A stretch of 64,000 bases of DNA, taken from the NCBI GenBank assembly GCA_021848825.1, contig JAJZTQ010000003.1:1-64000 (forward strand), given 5' to 3'. The notes under the pieces were generated by a model. That model was not told the DNA's origin and did no database searches. It was given only the letters and a program-made list of their open reading frames with translations. Source of the stretch: Pseudomonadota bacterium. GTDB taxonomy: Bacteria > Pseudomonadota > Gammaproteobacteria > Burkholderiales > JABEVD01. This document shows, piece by piece, positions 36,646 through 45,311 of this stretch (within the stretch, counting starts at the first letter, position 1; each line of letters opens with the position of its first letter). Made by a program: the position numbers and the translations under genes.

Positions 36646-37952
36646 GCGATTTCACCCCACAGGTCGTGCTCGTCAGCGTCGACGATCCTGATTCTCGAGA
36701 AATCCCCGGTCTTGAGCTTCGCGCCATTTGCGACATAGACCAGTCCGTCTATCTCCGGGGCATCGAACCTGCTCCTGCCTATCGCCGTTTCCCCGTCGTT
36801 CTCCTCTATCAGCACTTCGATTTCGCTGCCTATCCTGTTCCTGAGTTTGTCTGTGCTGATTTCGGACTGGCGCATCATCAGGCGCTCGACGCGCTCCTCC
36901 TTCAATTCCTCGGGAACAGGGTCCGGAAGGTCGTTCGCCTTTGCGCCCTCGACAGGGGAATAGGGGAAGCATCCCACCCTGTCCAGTTCGGCTTCGCTCA
37001 GGAAATCGAGAAGGCGCTCGAAATCTTCTTCGGTTTCGCCGGGAAAACCGGCGATGAAGGTGCTGCGTATAGCGATCTCGGGACAGATGCTCCGCCATTT
37101 CCTGATCCGCTCCAGGGTGTTTTCGCTGTTTCCAGGCCGCTTCATGAGCTTCAGTATCCTTGGGCTCGCGTGCTGGAACGGAACGTCGAGATAGGGTAGG
37201 ATTTTTCCTTCGGCCATCAGGGGAATGACGTCGTCCACATGCGGATAGGGATAGACGTAATGGAGCCTCACCCATACCCCGAGATCGCCGAGTTCGCTTG
37301 CCAGCGAATTCATGTTGGTCTTCACCGGGCGCCCGTTCACGAATCCCGTGCTGTATTTCAGATCCAGGCCGTAGGCGCTGGTATCCTGTGAAATGACGAG
37401 AAGCTCCCTGACCCCCGCGTTCACCAGGTTTTCCGCTTCCTTCAGTATCTCGCCCATGGGGCGGCTGACGAGATTCCCCCTCATCGAGGGAATGATGCAG
37501 AAGGTGCACTTGTGGTTGCATCCCTCTGATATCTTGAGATAGGCGTAATGCCTGGGGGTGAGCCTGATCCCCTGAGGGGGGATGAGATCGACGAACGGAT
37601 CGTGAGGCTTGGGCAGATGCTCGTGCACGGCCTGCATCACTTCCTCGAGCGCATGGGGCCCGGTCACGGCCAGCACTTCGGGATAGGCCTCCTTGACGAT
37701 TTTCCCCCTTGCCCCCAGGCATCCGGTGACGATCACGCGGCCGTTCTCGTTCAGCGCTTCCTCGATCGCGTCCAGCGATTCATCGACTGCGCTTTCGATG
37801 AATCCGCAGGTGTTGACGACGATCATGTCGGCATCCTGATAGTCGGGAGAAATGGCATAGCCTTCCGCCTTGAGCCTGGAAAGGAGATGTTCTGAATCGA
37901 CGAGCGCTTTCGGGCAGCCGAGGGAGACGAAGCCTATTTTAGGGGTGGACAT
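36642..37952 (-). CDS. rimO: Ribosomal protein uS12 methylthiotransferase RimO
   Basis: RimO is a radical-SAM enzyme that methylthiolates the conserved aspartate of ribosomal protein S12. The N-terminal cluster cysteines occur in [19 protein letters not shown] and GCLGARG, the radical-SAM CxxxCxxC is CNHKCTFC, and a TRAM domain ends the 436 residues. [14 protein letters not shown] distinguishes it from MiaB. It overlaps the pseudo-deaminase start by four bases and follows the ZIP transporter gene by 36 bases. Confidence 0.97.
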   Translation of the reverse strand: MSTPKIGFVSLGCPKALVDSEHLLSRLKAEGYAISPDYQDADMIVVNTCGFIESAVDESLDAIEEALNENGRVIVTGCLGARGKIVKEAYPEVLAVTGPHALEEVMQAVHEHLPKPHDPFVDLIPPQGIRLTPRHYAYLKISEGCNHKCTFCIIPSMRGNLVSRPMGEILKEAENLVNAGVRELLVISQDTSAYGLDLKYSTGFVNGRPVKTNMNSLASELGDLGVWVRLHYVYPYPHVDDVIPLMAEGKILPYLDVPFQHASPRILKLMKRPGNSENTLERIRKWRSICPEIAIRSTFIAGFPGETEEDFERLLDFLSEAELDRVGCFPYSPVEGAKANDLPDPVPEELKEERVERLMMRQSEISTDKLRNRIGSEIEVLIEENDGETAIGRSRFDAPEIDGLVYVANGAKLKTGDFSRIRIVDADEHDLWGEIA

Positions 37953-37988
37953 TTGGAATGAAAATTTAACATGAAATAAAAGCCTGGC

Positions 37989-38744
37989 TCATTCTGCAAG
38001 GAGCCCAGCCACGAGGATGGAACCTATGCCGAGGGAAATCAGCACGACCTGCTGTATCGTGGCATGGATTTCGGTGCGCTTGTGCAGCCCGGGAATGAGG
38101 TCGGCGACCGAAACGTAAATCATCGAGGAGGCGGCGAGCGCAAGAAGCGAAGGAATCAGATTCTGCATGGATTGCAGGATGGAATAGGCGAGCACGCCGC
38201 CTATCAGCGTCGCTCCGCTCGAAGCCACATTGAAAAGGATGGCCTGCCGCTTGGTATAGCCTGAATGAAGCAGAATCATGAAATCCCCGACTTCCTGGGG
38301 GATCTCATGGGCGATGATGGCGATCGCCGTGACGAGCCCGAGATGGATGTCGCTCAAAAAGGCCGCCGAGATCAGGATGCCGTCGACGAAATTGTGGAAG
38401 GTGTTGCCGATCATGATCATGAGGCCGCTTCTGCCGTGATCGTGCGATTCATGCGCTTCGCAATGCTCGTTGTGGCAGTGGCGCCAGAGCACCAGCTTTT
38501 CCAGGATGAAAAAGAGCATGATCCCGAAGAGGATGGTGGCGGTCATCATGCCGGGATTTTTCGTGAGCCTGAAGGCTTCCGGCAGGATTTCGAGAAACGC
38601 TGCGCCGAGAAGCGCGCCCACCGCATAGCTCACCAGCATCGGCACCCATGTTGCCGAGAGGCTCAAGGCGAAGGATCCCGCGAGCAAGAGGCTCGCAAGC
38701 CCCCCTACGGTGCTCGTCGTCACGATCCAGGATAAGACTGACAT
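37989..38744 (-). CDS. ZIP-family metal transporter
   Basis: The 251-residue inner-membrane protein has about eight helices. The cytoplasmic histidine-rich loop HCHNEHCEAHESHDHG lies between helices 3 and 4. Helix 4 carries GNTFHNFVDG and helix 5 HEIPQEVGD, the paired metal-site motifs of ZIP proteins, which import zinc, iron or manganese. It resembles the ZupT/GufA branch. It lies in the minus-strand run rluD-pgeF-ZIP-rimO. Confidence 0.93.
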   Translation of the reverse strand: MSVLSWIVTTSTVGGLASLLLAGSFALSLSATWVPMLVSYAVGALLGAAFLEILPEAFRLTKNPGMMTATILFGIMLFFILEKLVLWRHCHNEHCEAHESHDHGRSGLMIMIGNTFHNFVDGILISAAFLSDIHLGLVTAIAIIAHEIPQEVGDFMILLHSGYTKRQAILFNVASSGATLIGGVLAYSILQSMQNLIPSLLALAASSMIYVSVADLIPGLHKRTEIHATIQQVVLISLGIGSILVAGLLAE

Positions 38745-38781
38745 GTCGTTCTTCGAGGAAATTCTCCATTATATACAATGC

Positions 38782-39471
38782 TCAATCTTCAAGCCAGATG
38801 AATGAGCCTATCCTGCCTGTTTTCCCTTCCCGCCTGTAGGAATAGAATCGGGAAGCCTCGTCAAAAGTGCAGTAGTTTCCGCCATGGATCTGCTTCACTC
38901 CGATGCTCTCGAGCTTCATTCTGGCGATCCGGTAGAGGTCGGCATGCCATCTTGTTCGCTTCACGAACGCCGAGCGCTCTCCAGGGAAGGCTTCCAGCAC
39001 TTCCTCGCCGACCTCGAATGCATTCTGCCCTATGGCAGGTCCCAGGTAGGCCTGTTCGGCCCCGCCCATCTTCAGCACAGTTTCCTCCAGTATCCCGGCC
39101 GCAAGTCCGCGCCATCCGGCATGCGCGGCGCCCACCGTGTCTTTGCCGGAAAAGAGCACGGGAAGGCAGTCGGCTGTCAATATCGCGCAGACGACATTCG
39201 TTTTTCTGGTGAAGGCTGCGTCGCCTTCCAAGACAGCTTCATTGTCGAGATCGACGACTTTTCTGCCATGAACCTGGTTGAGCCATTTCGGCATGTCGGG
39301 AAGATGAGCGAGCAGTCTTTTCCTGTTTGCCATGACGTGTTCCGCTTCGTCACCGACATGGATGCCGAGATTGAAGGTGTCGAATGGAGGAAGGCTCACG
39401 CCGCCATGCCTTGTCGTGATCAGCGATCTGACTTTTGCGGGGACGGGCCACTCTGGGCAAATGAAATTCAT
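38782..39471 (-). CDS. pgeF: Peptidoglycan editing factor PgeF (YfiH, laccase-domain family)
   Basis: PgeF removes wrongly incorporated residues from peptidoglycan precursors; it was formerly called polyphenol oxidase. The multicopper-like motifs are present in 229 residues: RHGGVS, the ADCLPVL segment with its cysteine, and the GAAHAGWRGLAAGI histidine motif. It overlaps rluD by four bases, an arrangement conserved in Proteobacteria together with bamD on the other side. Confidence 0.95.
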   Translation of the reverse strand: MNFICPEWPVPAKVRSLITTRHGGVSLPPFDTFNLGIHVGDEAEHVMANRKRLLAHLPDMPKWLNQVHGRKVVDLDNEAVLEGDAAFTRKTNVVCAILTADCLPVLFSGKDTVGAAHAGWRGLAAGILEETVLKMGGAEQAYLGPAIGQNAFEVGEEVLEAFPGERSAFVKRTRWHADLYRIARMKLESIGVKQIHGGNYCTFDEASRFYSYRREGKTGRIGSFIWLED

Positions 39472-40433
39472 GAGAGCTTTTCCAGGAGTCTTTCGAGATC
39501 TTCCGGCAGATTCGATTCGAATTCAACGCATTTTCCGCTCTCTGGATGGACGAAGGAAAGCTTTCTTGCATGAAGGGCCTGCCTCCTGAATGTTGAAAGG
39601 AGGGAAGCATTTACCGATGGAAGGGGTTTCTTGCCGTATACCGGATCGCCTGCCAACGGATGCCCGATATGCTGCATGTGCACCCTGATCTGATGCGTCC
39701 TGCCGCTTTCCAGGGCGCATTCGATCAAGGTGCATGCTGCGAACGTTTTCAGGACATGGTAATGGGTTCTCGCCGATTTCCCGTTTCTCGCGACGGCCAT
39801 TTTCGTTCTGTGGGCAGGATGCCTGCCTATGGGCGCGTCGACCGTTCCATCCCTTTCAATGATGCCGTGGACAAGCGCGACATACAGCCGCTTCACGCTG
39901 CGATCCTGGAGCTGGCGAACGAGGCTGGTCTGAGCGGGAAGGGTCTTCGCCACGACCATGAGCCCGCTGGTTTCCTTGTCGAGGCGATGAACGATCCCCG
40001 CCCTGGGTATGGAAGAGAGCATCGGGGCATGATGGAGCAGGGCATTGAGCAGCGTGCCTTCGCGGTTGCCGCTCCCGGGGTGAACGACGAGCCCTGCGGG
40101 TTTGTCTATGACGATCAGGCTATCGTCCTCGAAAACCACATGGAGCGGGATTTCCTCGGGAAGATCGGGCGTCTCGATGACAGGAGTCGCCTCGATTTCG
40201 ATAGATTCTCCTCCCCAGACCTTCTGCCTGGCTATGCAGGCTTTTCCATCCAGCCTCACCTTGTCGTCGGCGATCCAGGATTGAAGCCTGCTTCTTGAAA
40301 ACTCGGGCGCGAGTTTTGCGAGCGCCTGATCCAGCCTCGTTCCGGCAAGCTGCATCGGGATGACGAAATGGATTCCCGTTGGTCCGGGCGAGTTTGGGGT
40401 ATAATCTTCAGGTTTTCCGACAGGATTTTCCAT
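39468..40433 (-). CDS. rluD: 23S rRNA pseudouridine(1911/1915/1917) synthase RluD
   Basis: RluD isomerises three uridines in helix 69 of 23S rRNA. The 321-residue protein has an N-terminal S4 domain (LDQALAKLAPEFSRSRLQSWI) and the catalytic HRLDKETSGLMVVAK segment with its aspartate. The annotated ATG at 40433 shares CATG with the divergent bamD start; an internal ATG at 40355 (MQLAGTRLDQ) would give a more typical N-terminus and would free the bamD promoter from coding sequence. Confidence 0.96.
   Translation of the reverse strand: MENPVGKPEDYTPNSPGPTGIHFVIPMQLAGTRLDQALAKLAPEFSRSRLQSWIADDKVRLDGKACIARQKVWGGESIEIEATPVIETPDLPEEIPLHVVFEDDSLIVIDKPAGLVVHPGSGNREGTLLNALLHHAPMLSSIPRAGIVHRLDKETSGLMVVAKTLPAQTSLVRQLQDRSVKRLYVALVHGIIERDGTVDAPIGRHPAHRTKMAVARNGKSARTHYHVLKTFAACTLIECALESGRTHQIRVHMQHIGHPLAGDPVYGKKPLPSVNASLLSTFRRQALHARKLSFVHPESGKCVEFESNLPEDLERLLEKLS
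40379..40405 (+). promoter_or_regulatory. Candidate bamD promoter
   Basis: TATAAT at 40400-40405 in GGGGTATAATC, with TTGGTC at 40379-40384 as a rather close -35 (15-base spacer). It lies 26 bases before the bamD ATG and within the first codons of rluD as annotated. Confidence 0.5.
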
Positions 40434-41223
40434 GAGACATAGTTTAGCCTTAATTCTCGCCCTGACGATAGCCGGATGCAGCCTTCTGCCCGACTACAGC
40501 AAGGACGAGTCAGAAACCTGGTCAGTGAGCAGGCTTTATAAGGAAGCGAAAGCCGAGATAGACGACGAAAATTACGTCAAGGCGACCGACTATCTCGAGA
40601 AGCTCGAGGCTCGCTTTCCTTACGGAATCTACGCGCAGCAGGCGCAGCTCGAACTCATTTACGTTTATTTCAAGAACGACGATTCGGCTTCCGCGATTGC
40701 CGAAGCAGACCGCTTCATCAAGTACCATCCCAACAGCCCGGCGGTGGATTATGCCTATTACATGAAGGGGATTGCCAATTTCATCGGCGAAACGGGGGTG
40801 ATCTCCTCGATGGTCGGCAAGGACATGAGCCAGCGCGATCCGAAATCTTCGACCGACGCCTTCGACGCCTTCAAGTCGCTGGTCACCCGTTTCCCGTACA
40901 GCAAGTATGCGCCGGACGCGAGGAAGAGAATGCAGTATCTGGCCAATCTGCTCGCCATGCACGAGATCCATGTCGCGGACTACTATTACAGGCGGGGGGC
41001 CTATGTCGCAGCCGTCAACCGGGCGCAGAAGGTCCTGACCGAATATCCTGACACGCCCGCCACGGAAAATGCGCTGATCGACATGGTGAAATCCTACGAC
41101 AAGCTCGGGATGAACAAGCTGAGGGACGATGCGAATCGGGTGCTCGACAAGACCTATCCTAAATGGAAAGAGAGGGTCGTGACCACAAAGCAGAAGGGCC
41201 CCTGGTGGGAGTTCTGGCACTGA
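40432..41223 (+). CDS. bamD: Outer-membrane assembly lipoprotein BamD
   Basis: BamD is an essential periplasmic lipoprotein that links BamA to BamC and BamE in outer-membrane protein insertion. A short lipoprotein signal ends in TIAG-C16; the TPR-like repeats follow (LYKEAKAEIDDENYVKATDYLEKLEARFPYG, and later ADRFIKYHPNSPAVDYAYY). The 263 residues fit the family. The divergent arrangement with rluD and pgeF is the usual one in Proteobacteria. AGGA stands seven bases before the ATG. Confidence 0.97.
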   Translation: MRHSLALILALTIAGCSLLPDYSKDESETWSVSRLYKEAKAEIDDENYVKATDYLEKLEARFPYGIYAQQAQLELIYVYFKNDDSASAIAEADRFIKYHPNSPAVDYAYYMKGIANFIGETGVISSMVGKDMSQRDPKSSTDAFDAFKSLVTRFPYSKYAPDARKRMQYLANLLAMHEIHVADYYYRRGAYVAAVNRAQKVLTEYPDTPATENALIDMVKSYDKLGMNKLRDDANRVLDKTYPKWKERVVTTKQKGPWWEFWH

Positions 41224-41226
41224 CGC

Positions 41227-43533
41227 TCAGGCTTTTTTCCATCGCCTAAGAAGCAGCGAATTGCTGACCACGGAAACCGAACTCATCGCCATTGCGGCCC
41301 CTGCAATCACCGGGTTGAGAAATCCCAGGGCCGCGAGCGGGATGCCGATCACGTTGTAGAAGAAGGCGAAAAAGAGATTCTGTCGGATTTTTTTCAATGT
41401 CGCCCTGGAAAGAGAAATCGCATCGGCCACGCCTGAAAGATCGCTTCCCATCAACGTGATATCCGCAGCCTCGATGGCGATGCCGGAACCCGATCCGATG
41501 GCGAAGCTCACGTTTGAAGCTGCCAGCGCAGGCGCGTCGTTGATGCCGTCTCCCGCCATGGCGACGATCTTCCCTTCTGACTTCAGTTTCGAGACTTCCG
41601 ATGCCTTTTGCTGGGGAAGCACACTGGCAAGGTATTTTTCTATTCCTGCCTGAAAAGCGATCGCCTTTGCCGTTTCTGGATTGTCTCCCGTCATCATGAC
41701 GATTTCTATCCCCATGGATTTGAGGCGTGAAACGGCCTTTTCCGAGGTCGGCCTCAGTCTGTCGGAGACGCCGAGCGTTCCTATCCATTCGGATTCCCGA
41801 GCGATCCCGACCAGCGTTTCCTGTTTTCCCGGGTTCCCGATCCTGATTCCCTTATCGAGAAGAAAGGAAGGCGATCCCGCATAGTATCTCGAGTCCCCTA
41901 TCACTGCAGTCACGCCGCCTCCCGGGATCGCCATGAATTCCTTCGCCTCAAGAGGAGAAATGCCCATTTCCTTTCCCTTCGCAAGAACAGCTTTCGCGAC
42001 AGGATGTTCCGAACCCGATTCCAGCGCCATGGCGATGGCGAGGAGTTCGTTTTTAGAAAGCGCATTCGCCTCGATGCGGCTGACGAAAGGCTTGCCTTCC
42101 GTGAGCGTGCCTGTCTTGTCGAGGACAAGGATTTCGATCTTCTCCGCCTGTTCGAGCGCTCGCGCATCCTTCACCAGTATTCCCGCTTTCGCCCCTTTTC
42201 CGATTGCCACCATGATTGCAGTCGGCGTGGCGAGCCCCAGCGCACAGGGGCAGGCAATGACGAGAACGGCAACCGCATCGATCAGCCCGGACATGGGCTT
42301 TCCTGCGATCCACCAGCCTGCGAAGGTGATGAGGGCGACGGTGACGACGGCAGGCACGAAGATTCCCGAGACCTTGTCCGCAAGCCGCTGGATCGGCGCC
42401 TTCGAGCCCTGCGCTTCCTCGACCAGCCTGATGATGGCGGCAAGCTGGGTGTGTTCACCCACGCCCGTGGCGCGGCATTTCAACGATCCTGTCTGGTTGA
42501 TCGTCGCCGCATAAACCCTCGCTCCCGTCTGCTTTTCGACAGGGATACTCTCTCCCGTCAGCATCGATTCGTCAGTGGACGAATCACCTTCGACGACGAC
42601 GCCGTCGACCGGGATGCTTTCGCCTGCCTTGACGAGGAAGACATCGTCGACTTCGATCATGGCAGCCTCGATGTCGAGGATTTCCCCGTTTCTTTCGACA
42701 TGGGCTGTTTTCGGCTGAAGCTTCACCAGTTCCTCAATGGCCCCGGTCGTCTTGCCCTTTGCCCGCCCTTCCAGCATCTTCCCCATCAGGACAAGGGTAA
42801 TGACCGCAGCGCCTGCCTCGAAATAGACATGAAGATCGAGCGAGAAAAGGGTCACGATGGCGCTGAAGAAATAGGCCACGCTCGTTCCGAGCGCGACCAG
42901 CACGTCCATGTTCGCGCTTTTCCCTCTCAATGCATGATAGGCGCCTTCGTAGAAGCGCCTTCCCACCCAGAACTGAACGGGGGTGGCGATGATCAGCTGT
43001 GTCAATCTGGGAATAGGGATGCCTGCCATGTGCAGAAGAAGGGGAAGAGTGAGCATGGCCGAAAAGAGAAAAAGCCTGAAATCCTTTCTGTAGGCTTCTT
43101 CGCGGCTCTTCCGATCTTCCGTTTTTGCAGGGGAAGCGCCGTATCCTGCCTTTCTGACTGTCTCGACCAGCTTCGCGATCGAAACGGTGTCCCTTGGAAA
43201 GCTGACATGCGCCTTTTCGGAAGCGAAATTGACATAGGCATCGACTCCCTCGATGGTCTTCAATGCCTTTTCCACGGTGAGGGCGCAGTTCGCGCAATGC
43301 ATGCCCGAGATGGAGAGATTCACCGTTTCCCTAGGGACTTTGAAACCTGCTTTCAGCACTGAATCGACGATTTTTTCCGGAGAGGCCTTTTCCGGGTCGT
43401 ATTCGACGTAGGCTTTTTCATTGGCGAAATTGACATTCGCCTTGACCCCTTCGACTGCGTTCAGGGCTTTTTCGACCCTTGCTGCGCAGTTCACGCAATG
43501 CATGCCCTCGATCGGTATTTCAATCTTTTCCAT
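41227..43533 (-). CDS. copA: Copper-translocating P1B-type ATPase
   Basis: This inner-membrane Cu(I) export ATPase has 768 residues. Two N-terminal heavy-metal-associated domains carry GMHCVNC (C13, C16) and GMHCANC (C80, C83). The membrane CPC motif ([11 protein letters not shown], near residues 427-429), the phosphorylation site DKTGTLTEG (Asp near 472), the HP motif in [10 protein letters not shown] and the C-terminal [10 protein letters not shown] are all present. No CueR-like box is obvious upstream, and no copper chaperone gene is adjacent. It converges on bamD with a three-base gap and no terminator. Confidence 0.97.
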   Translation of the reverse strand: MEKIEIPIEGMHCVNCAARVEKALNAVEGVKANVNFANEKAYVEYDPEKASPEKIVDSVLKAGFKVPRETVNLSISGMHCANCALTVEKALKTIEGVDAYVNFASEKAHVSFPRDTVSIAKLVETVRKAGYGASPAKTEDRKSREEAYRKDFRLFLFSAMLTLPLLLHMAGIPIPRLTQLIIATPVQFWVGRRFYEGAYHALRGKSANMDVLVALGTSVAYFFSAIVTLFSLDLHVYFEAGAAVITLVLMGKMLEGRAKGKTTGAIEELVKLQPKTAHVERNGEILDIEAAMIEVDDVFLVKAGESIPVDGVVVEGDSSTDESMLTGESIPVEKQTGARVYAATINQTGSLKCRATGVGEHTQLAAIIRLVEEAQGSKAPIQRLADKVSGIFVPAVVTVALITFAGWWIAGKPMSGLIDAVAVLVIACPCALGLATPTAIMVAIGKGAKAGILVKDARALEQAEKIEILVLDKTGTLTEGKPFVSRIEANALSKNELLAIAMALESGSEHPVAKAVLAKGKEMGISPLEAKEFMAIPGGGVTAVIGDSRYYAGSPSFLLDKGIRIGNPGKQETLVGIARESEWIGTLGVSDRLRPTSEKAVSRLKSMGIEIVMMTGDNPETAKAIAFQAGIEKYLASVLPQQKASEVSKLKSEGKIVAMAGDGINDAPALAASNVSFAIGSGSGIAIEAADITLMGSDLSGVADAISLSRATLKKIRQNLFFAFFYNVIGIPLAALGFLNPVIAGAAMAMSSVSVVSNSLLLRRWKKA

Positions 43534-43683
43534 GTACCGATATTAGCGCAGCGGCAGGTTCGGTGGCAATCGGGGGAAATCCGAGCGCTTTCTGAACAGC
43601 GAAAAACTGCTGCCATCACGCTGTCAGCAGCCTGCATTTAATATTCTGCTGCCGGGTGTGCCGGCTCAACCTGGGAGAACGAA

Positions 43684-43897
43684 ATGTCAGATACAATCAC
43701 AATCATGCGATTTCGCCTGAAGGAAGGCAAGGGAAGGCTGAGTGGCTCTCGGTCAGCGAAAAGATCAACGAATGGGTTTTGCGCCAGCCCGGATTCCGGT
43801 TCCGCAGCCTCTCCGAGAGCGATCAAGGCGAATGGACCATCGTGAATCATTGGGCATCGAGGCCGAACTGGCCGATTACAAGCCGATCGGCGCATAA
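43684..43897 (+). pseudogene. Frameshifted remnant of a small monooxygenase-like (ABM/dimeric alpha-beta barrel) gene
   Basis: A good ribosome site (GGGAG, then ATG at 43684) opens a frame reading MSDTITIMRFRLKEGK, but its natural continuation (KAEWLSVSEKINEWVLRQ… FRFRSLSESDQGEWTIV) lies in another frame, entered near 43731-43737 at AAGGGAAGG. A third frame, from about 43856, supplies IEAELADYKPIGA and the TAA at 43895-43897. Intact relatives are about 100-residue dimeric alpha-beta barrel proteins. The gene thus looks broken by at least one, probably two, indels and perhaps a deletion; a sequencing error is the alternative. Confidence 0.6.
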
Positions 43898-43911
43898 TGG
43901 GAGGAAATTCG

Positions 43912-44226
43912 ATGATCAGGGTCAGCATACTCTACCCTAACCGGGGCCGCTTCGACATGGATTACTATCTCGAGAAACACATGCCGATGTCCATTGCGAG
44001 ACTGGGCGGGGAAGACGGTTACCGGGGTGTTTCCGTGGAAAGAGGGCTTTCGGGAACAGGGCCTGAACCGCCCTTTGTCGCCGTATGCCATTTCCTTTTC
44101 GATTCGATCGAGGATTTCATGGCTGCATTCCAGCCTCATGCCGAGGCGCTCAGGAGCGATATTCGGAACTACACTGAAATTGAGCCGGTGATCCAGTTCA
44201 GCAAGATCGAGATTGCAGAAGGGTGA
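43912..44226 (+). CDS. EthD-family protein
   Basis: The 104-residue protein begins MIRVSILYPNRGRFDMDYYLEKHMPM, the classic EthD start with its conserved HMP motif, and is a dimeric alpha-beta barrel. EthD was named from ether degradation, but members serve varied, mostly unknown roles. The start at 43912 follows GGGAGGAAA; an ATG at 43897 is too close to that site. It lies four bases before the WYL regulator gene and just after the monooxygenase-like remnant. Confidence 0.88.
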   Translation: MIRVSILYPNRGRFDMDYYLEKHMPMSIARLGGEDGYRGVSVERGLSGTGPEPPFVAVCHFLFDSIEDFMAAFQPHAEALRSDIRNYTEIEPVIQFSKIEIAEG

Positions 44227-44229
44227 GGC

Positions 44230-44928
44230 GTGCGCAGATCGGAGCGGCTATTCCAACTGGTGACATTGATGCAGGGCAGACGCACGGCGATCACGGCTAA
44301 TGCGCTCGCCGAGAATCTCGGCGTCGCCGTGCGCACCGTTTACCGCGACGTGCAGGCGCTCATTCTGTCCGGCGTGCCCATAGACGGAGAGGCGGGCGTG
44401 GGCTACCGGCTGCGCGCCGGTTTCGAGCTTCCTCCGCTGATGTTCCAGCAGGAGGAGCTCACCGCGCTCCTGGTCGGCAGCCGCATGGTGCGGGCATGGA
44501 CGGATCCGGGACTCGCGCAGGCGGCGAAGGTGGCTGAATCCAAGATACTTGCCGTGCTCACGCCTGCGATGTTGAACGCGGTTTCCAGACTGCCCTACCG
44601 CATTCCTGCCTACGAGCGCCCGGAAAGCGGCATTCACGGGCTGCTTCGCAAGACCTGCGAGGAGAAGCGGAAGATCGCAATTCGCTATCTCGACATGAGC
44701 GGCGAAGCATCCTTCAGGACATTGTGGCCTCTGGGCATGGTGGGCTGGGGAGACCACTGGACGCTGCTCGCCTGGTGCGAGCTGCGCAATGCCTACCGCA
44801 ATTTCCGCTTCGACAGGATAAAGTCCATCGAGGTACTTTCAGAGCGCTATCCCGAGCATCCGGAGCGCAACCTCGAGCATTACCTGAACGAGGAGATAGG
44901 CATAGGCGACGAACAGAAACCGAGCTAG
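44230..44928 (+). CDS. YafY-type HTH-WYL transcriptional regulator
   Basis: The 232-residue protein has an N-terminal HTH_11 domain (RSERLFQLVTLMQGRR, ITANALAENLGVAVRTVYRDV) and a C-terminal WYL domain that can bind ligands or nucleic acid. It starts with GTG at 44230, four bases after the EthD gene. Codon choice differs from the neighbours: I count about fifteen CGC among 24 arginine codons and only two AGG, whereas recA uses mostly AGG. This suggests acquisition from another genome. It probably controls the EthD unit. Confidence 0.92.
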   Translation: MRRSERLFQLVTLMQGRRTAITANALAENLGVAVRTVYRDVQALILSGVPIDGEAGVGYRLRAGFELPPLMFQQEELTALLVGSRMVRAWTDPGLAQAAKVAESKILAVLTPAMLNAVSRLPYRIPAYERPESGIHGLLRKTCEEKRKIAIRYLDMSGEASFRTLWPLGMVGWGDHWTLLAWCELRNAYRNFRFDRIKSIEVLSERYPEHPERNLEHYLNEEIGIGDEQKPS

Positions 44929-44994
44929 AGGTCGGGACGGATCGAATTCCTTTCGATACGAATGAACACCTGCGTGCGCTAGGAGAGGGCAAGA

Positions 44995-45297
44995 ATGAAG
45001 ATTGAACTCTATTTCACCATGATGGCGGGCATGGTGCTGGCCTTCTTCCTGATGGTCAGCGAAGTCGTGGCCTTGCGCAAGATCGGGATGAAAGTCTATT
45101 TCAGGCTGATCGAGATGCGCAGATCGGGAAGAAGGGCGAGATTTTATCTCGAAACGGGCTTCGTCATCCTTTTTTTCCTGATCCAGCCATTCATCGTCGG
45201 CTGGCTGGTGATGGGCGCGCTGGACATTTCCTATCCCCATTTTGCAGAAAACATGATGAAAGAGCTCAGGATGAGCTTTTCTGCAATCTCGGGCTGA
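44995..45297 (+). CDS. Small two-helix membrane protein, unknown function
   Basis: The 100-residue protein has two hydrophobic helices (MMAGMVLAFFLMVSEVVAL and TGFVILFFLIQPFIVGWLV) flanking a basic loop (RSGRRAR). No family is recognised. The start at 44995 follows GGAGAGGG. It converges on lysS with a palindrome (45295-45306) covering its stop codon. Confidence 0.65.
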   Translation: MKIELYFTMMAGMVLAFFLMVSEVVALRKIGMKVYFRLIEMRRSGRRARFYLETGFVILFFLIQPFIVGWLVMGALDISYPHFAENMMKELRMSFSAISG

Positions 45298-45310
45298 GGC
45301 GCCTCAATGC
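45291..45310. terminator. Palindromic hairpin between convergent genes
   Basis: The perfect 12-base palindrome TGAGGCGCCTCA (45295-45306) is extended by GGGC and, after two bases, GCCC. It lies between the convergent membrane-protein gene and lysS and may stop transcription from both sides, but there is no T-tract. Confidence 0.4.
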
Positions 45311-45311
45311 C

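Noticed and set aside
43621-43680. CTGCTG…CAGCAG inverted pieces upstream of the broken monooxygenase gene as a terminator for copA
   Set aside because: copA runs away from this site on the minus strand, and there is no T-tract.
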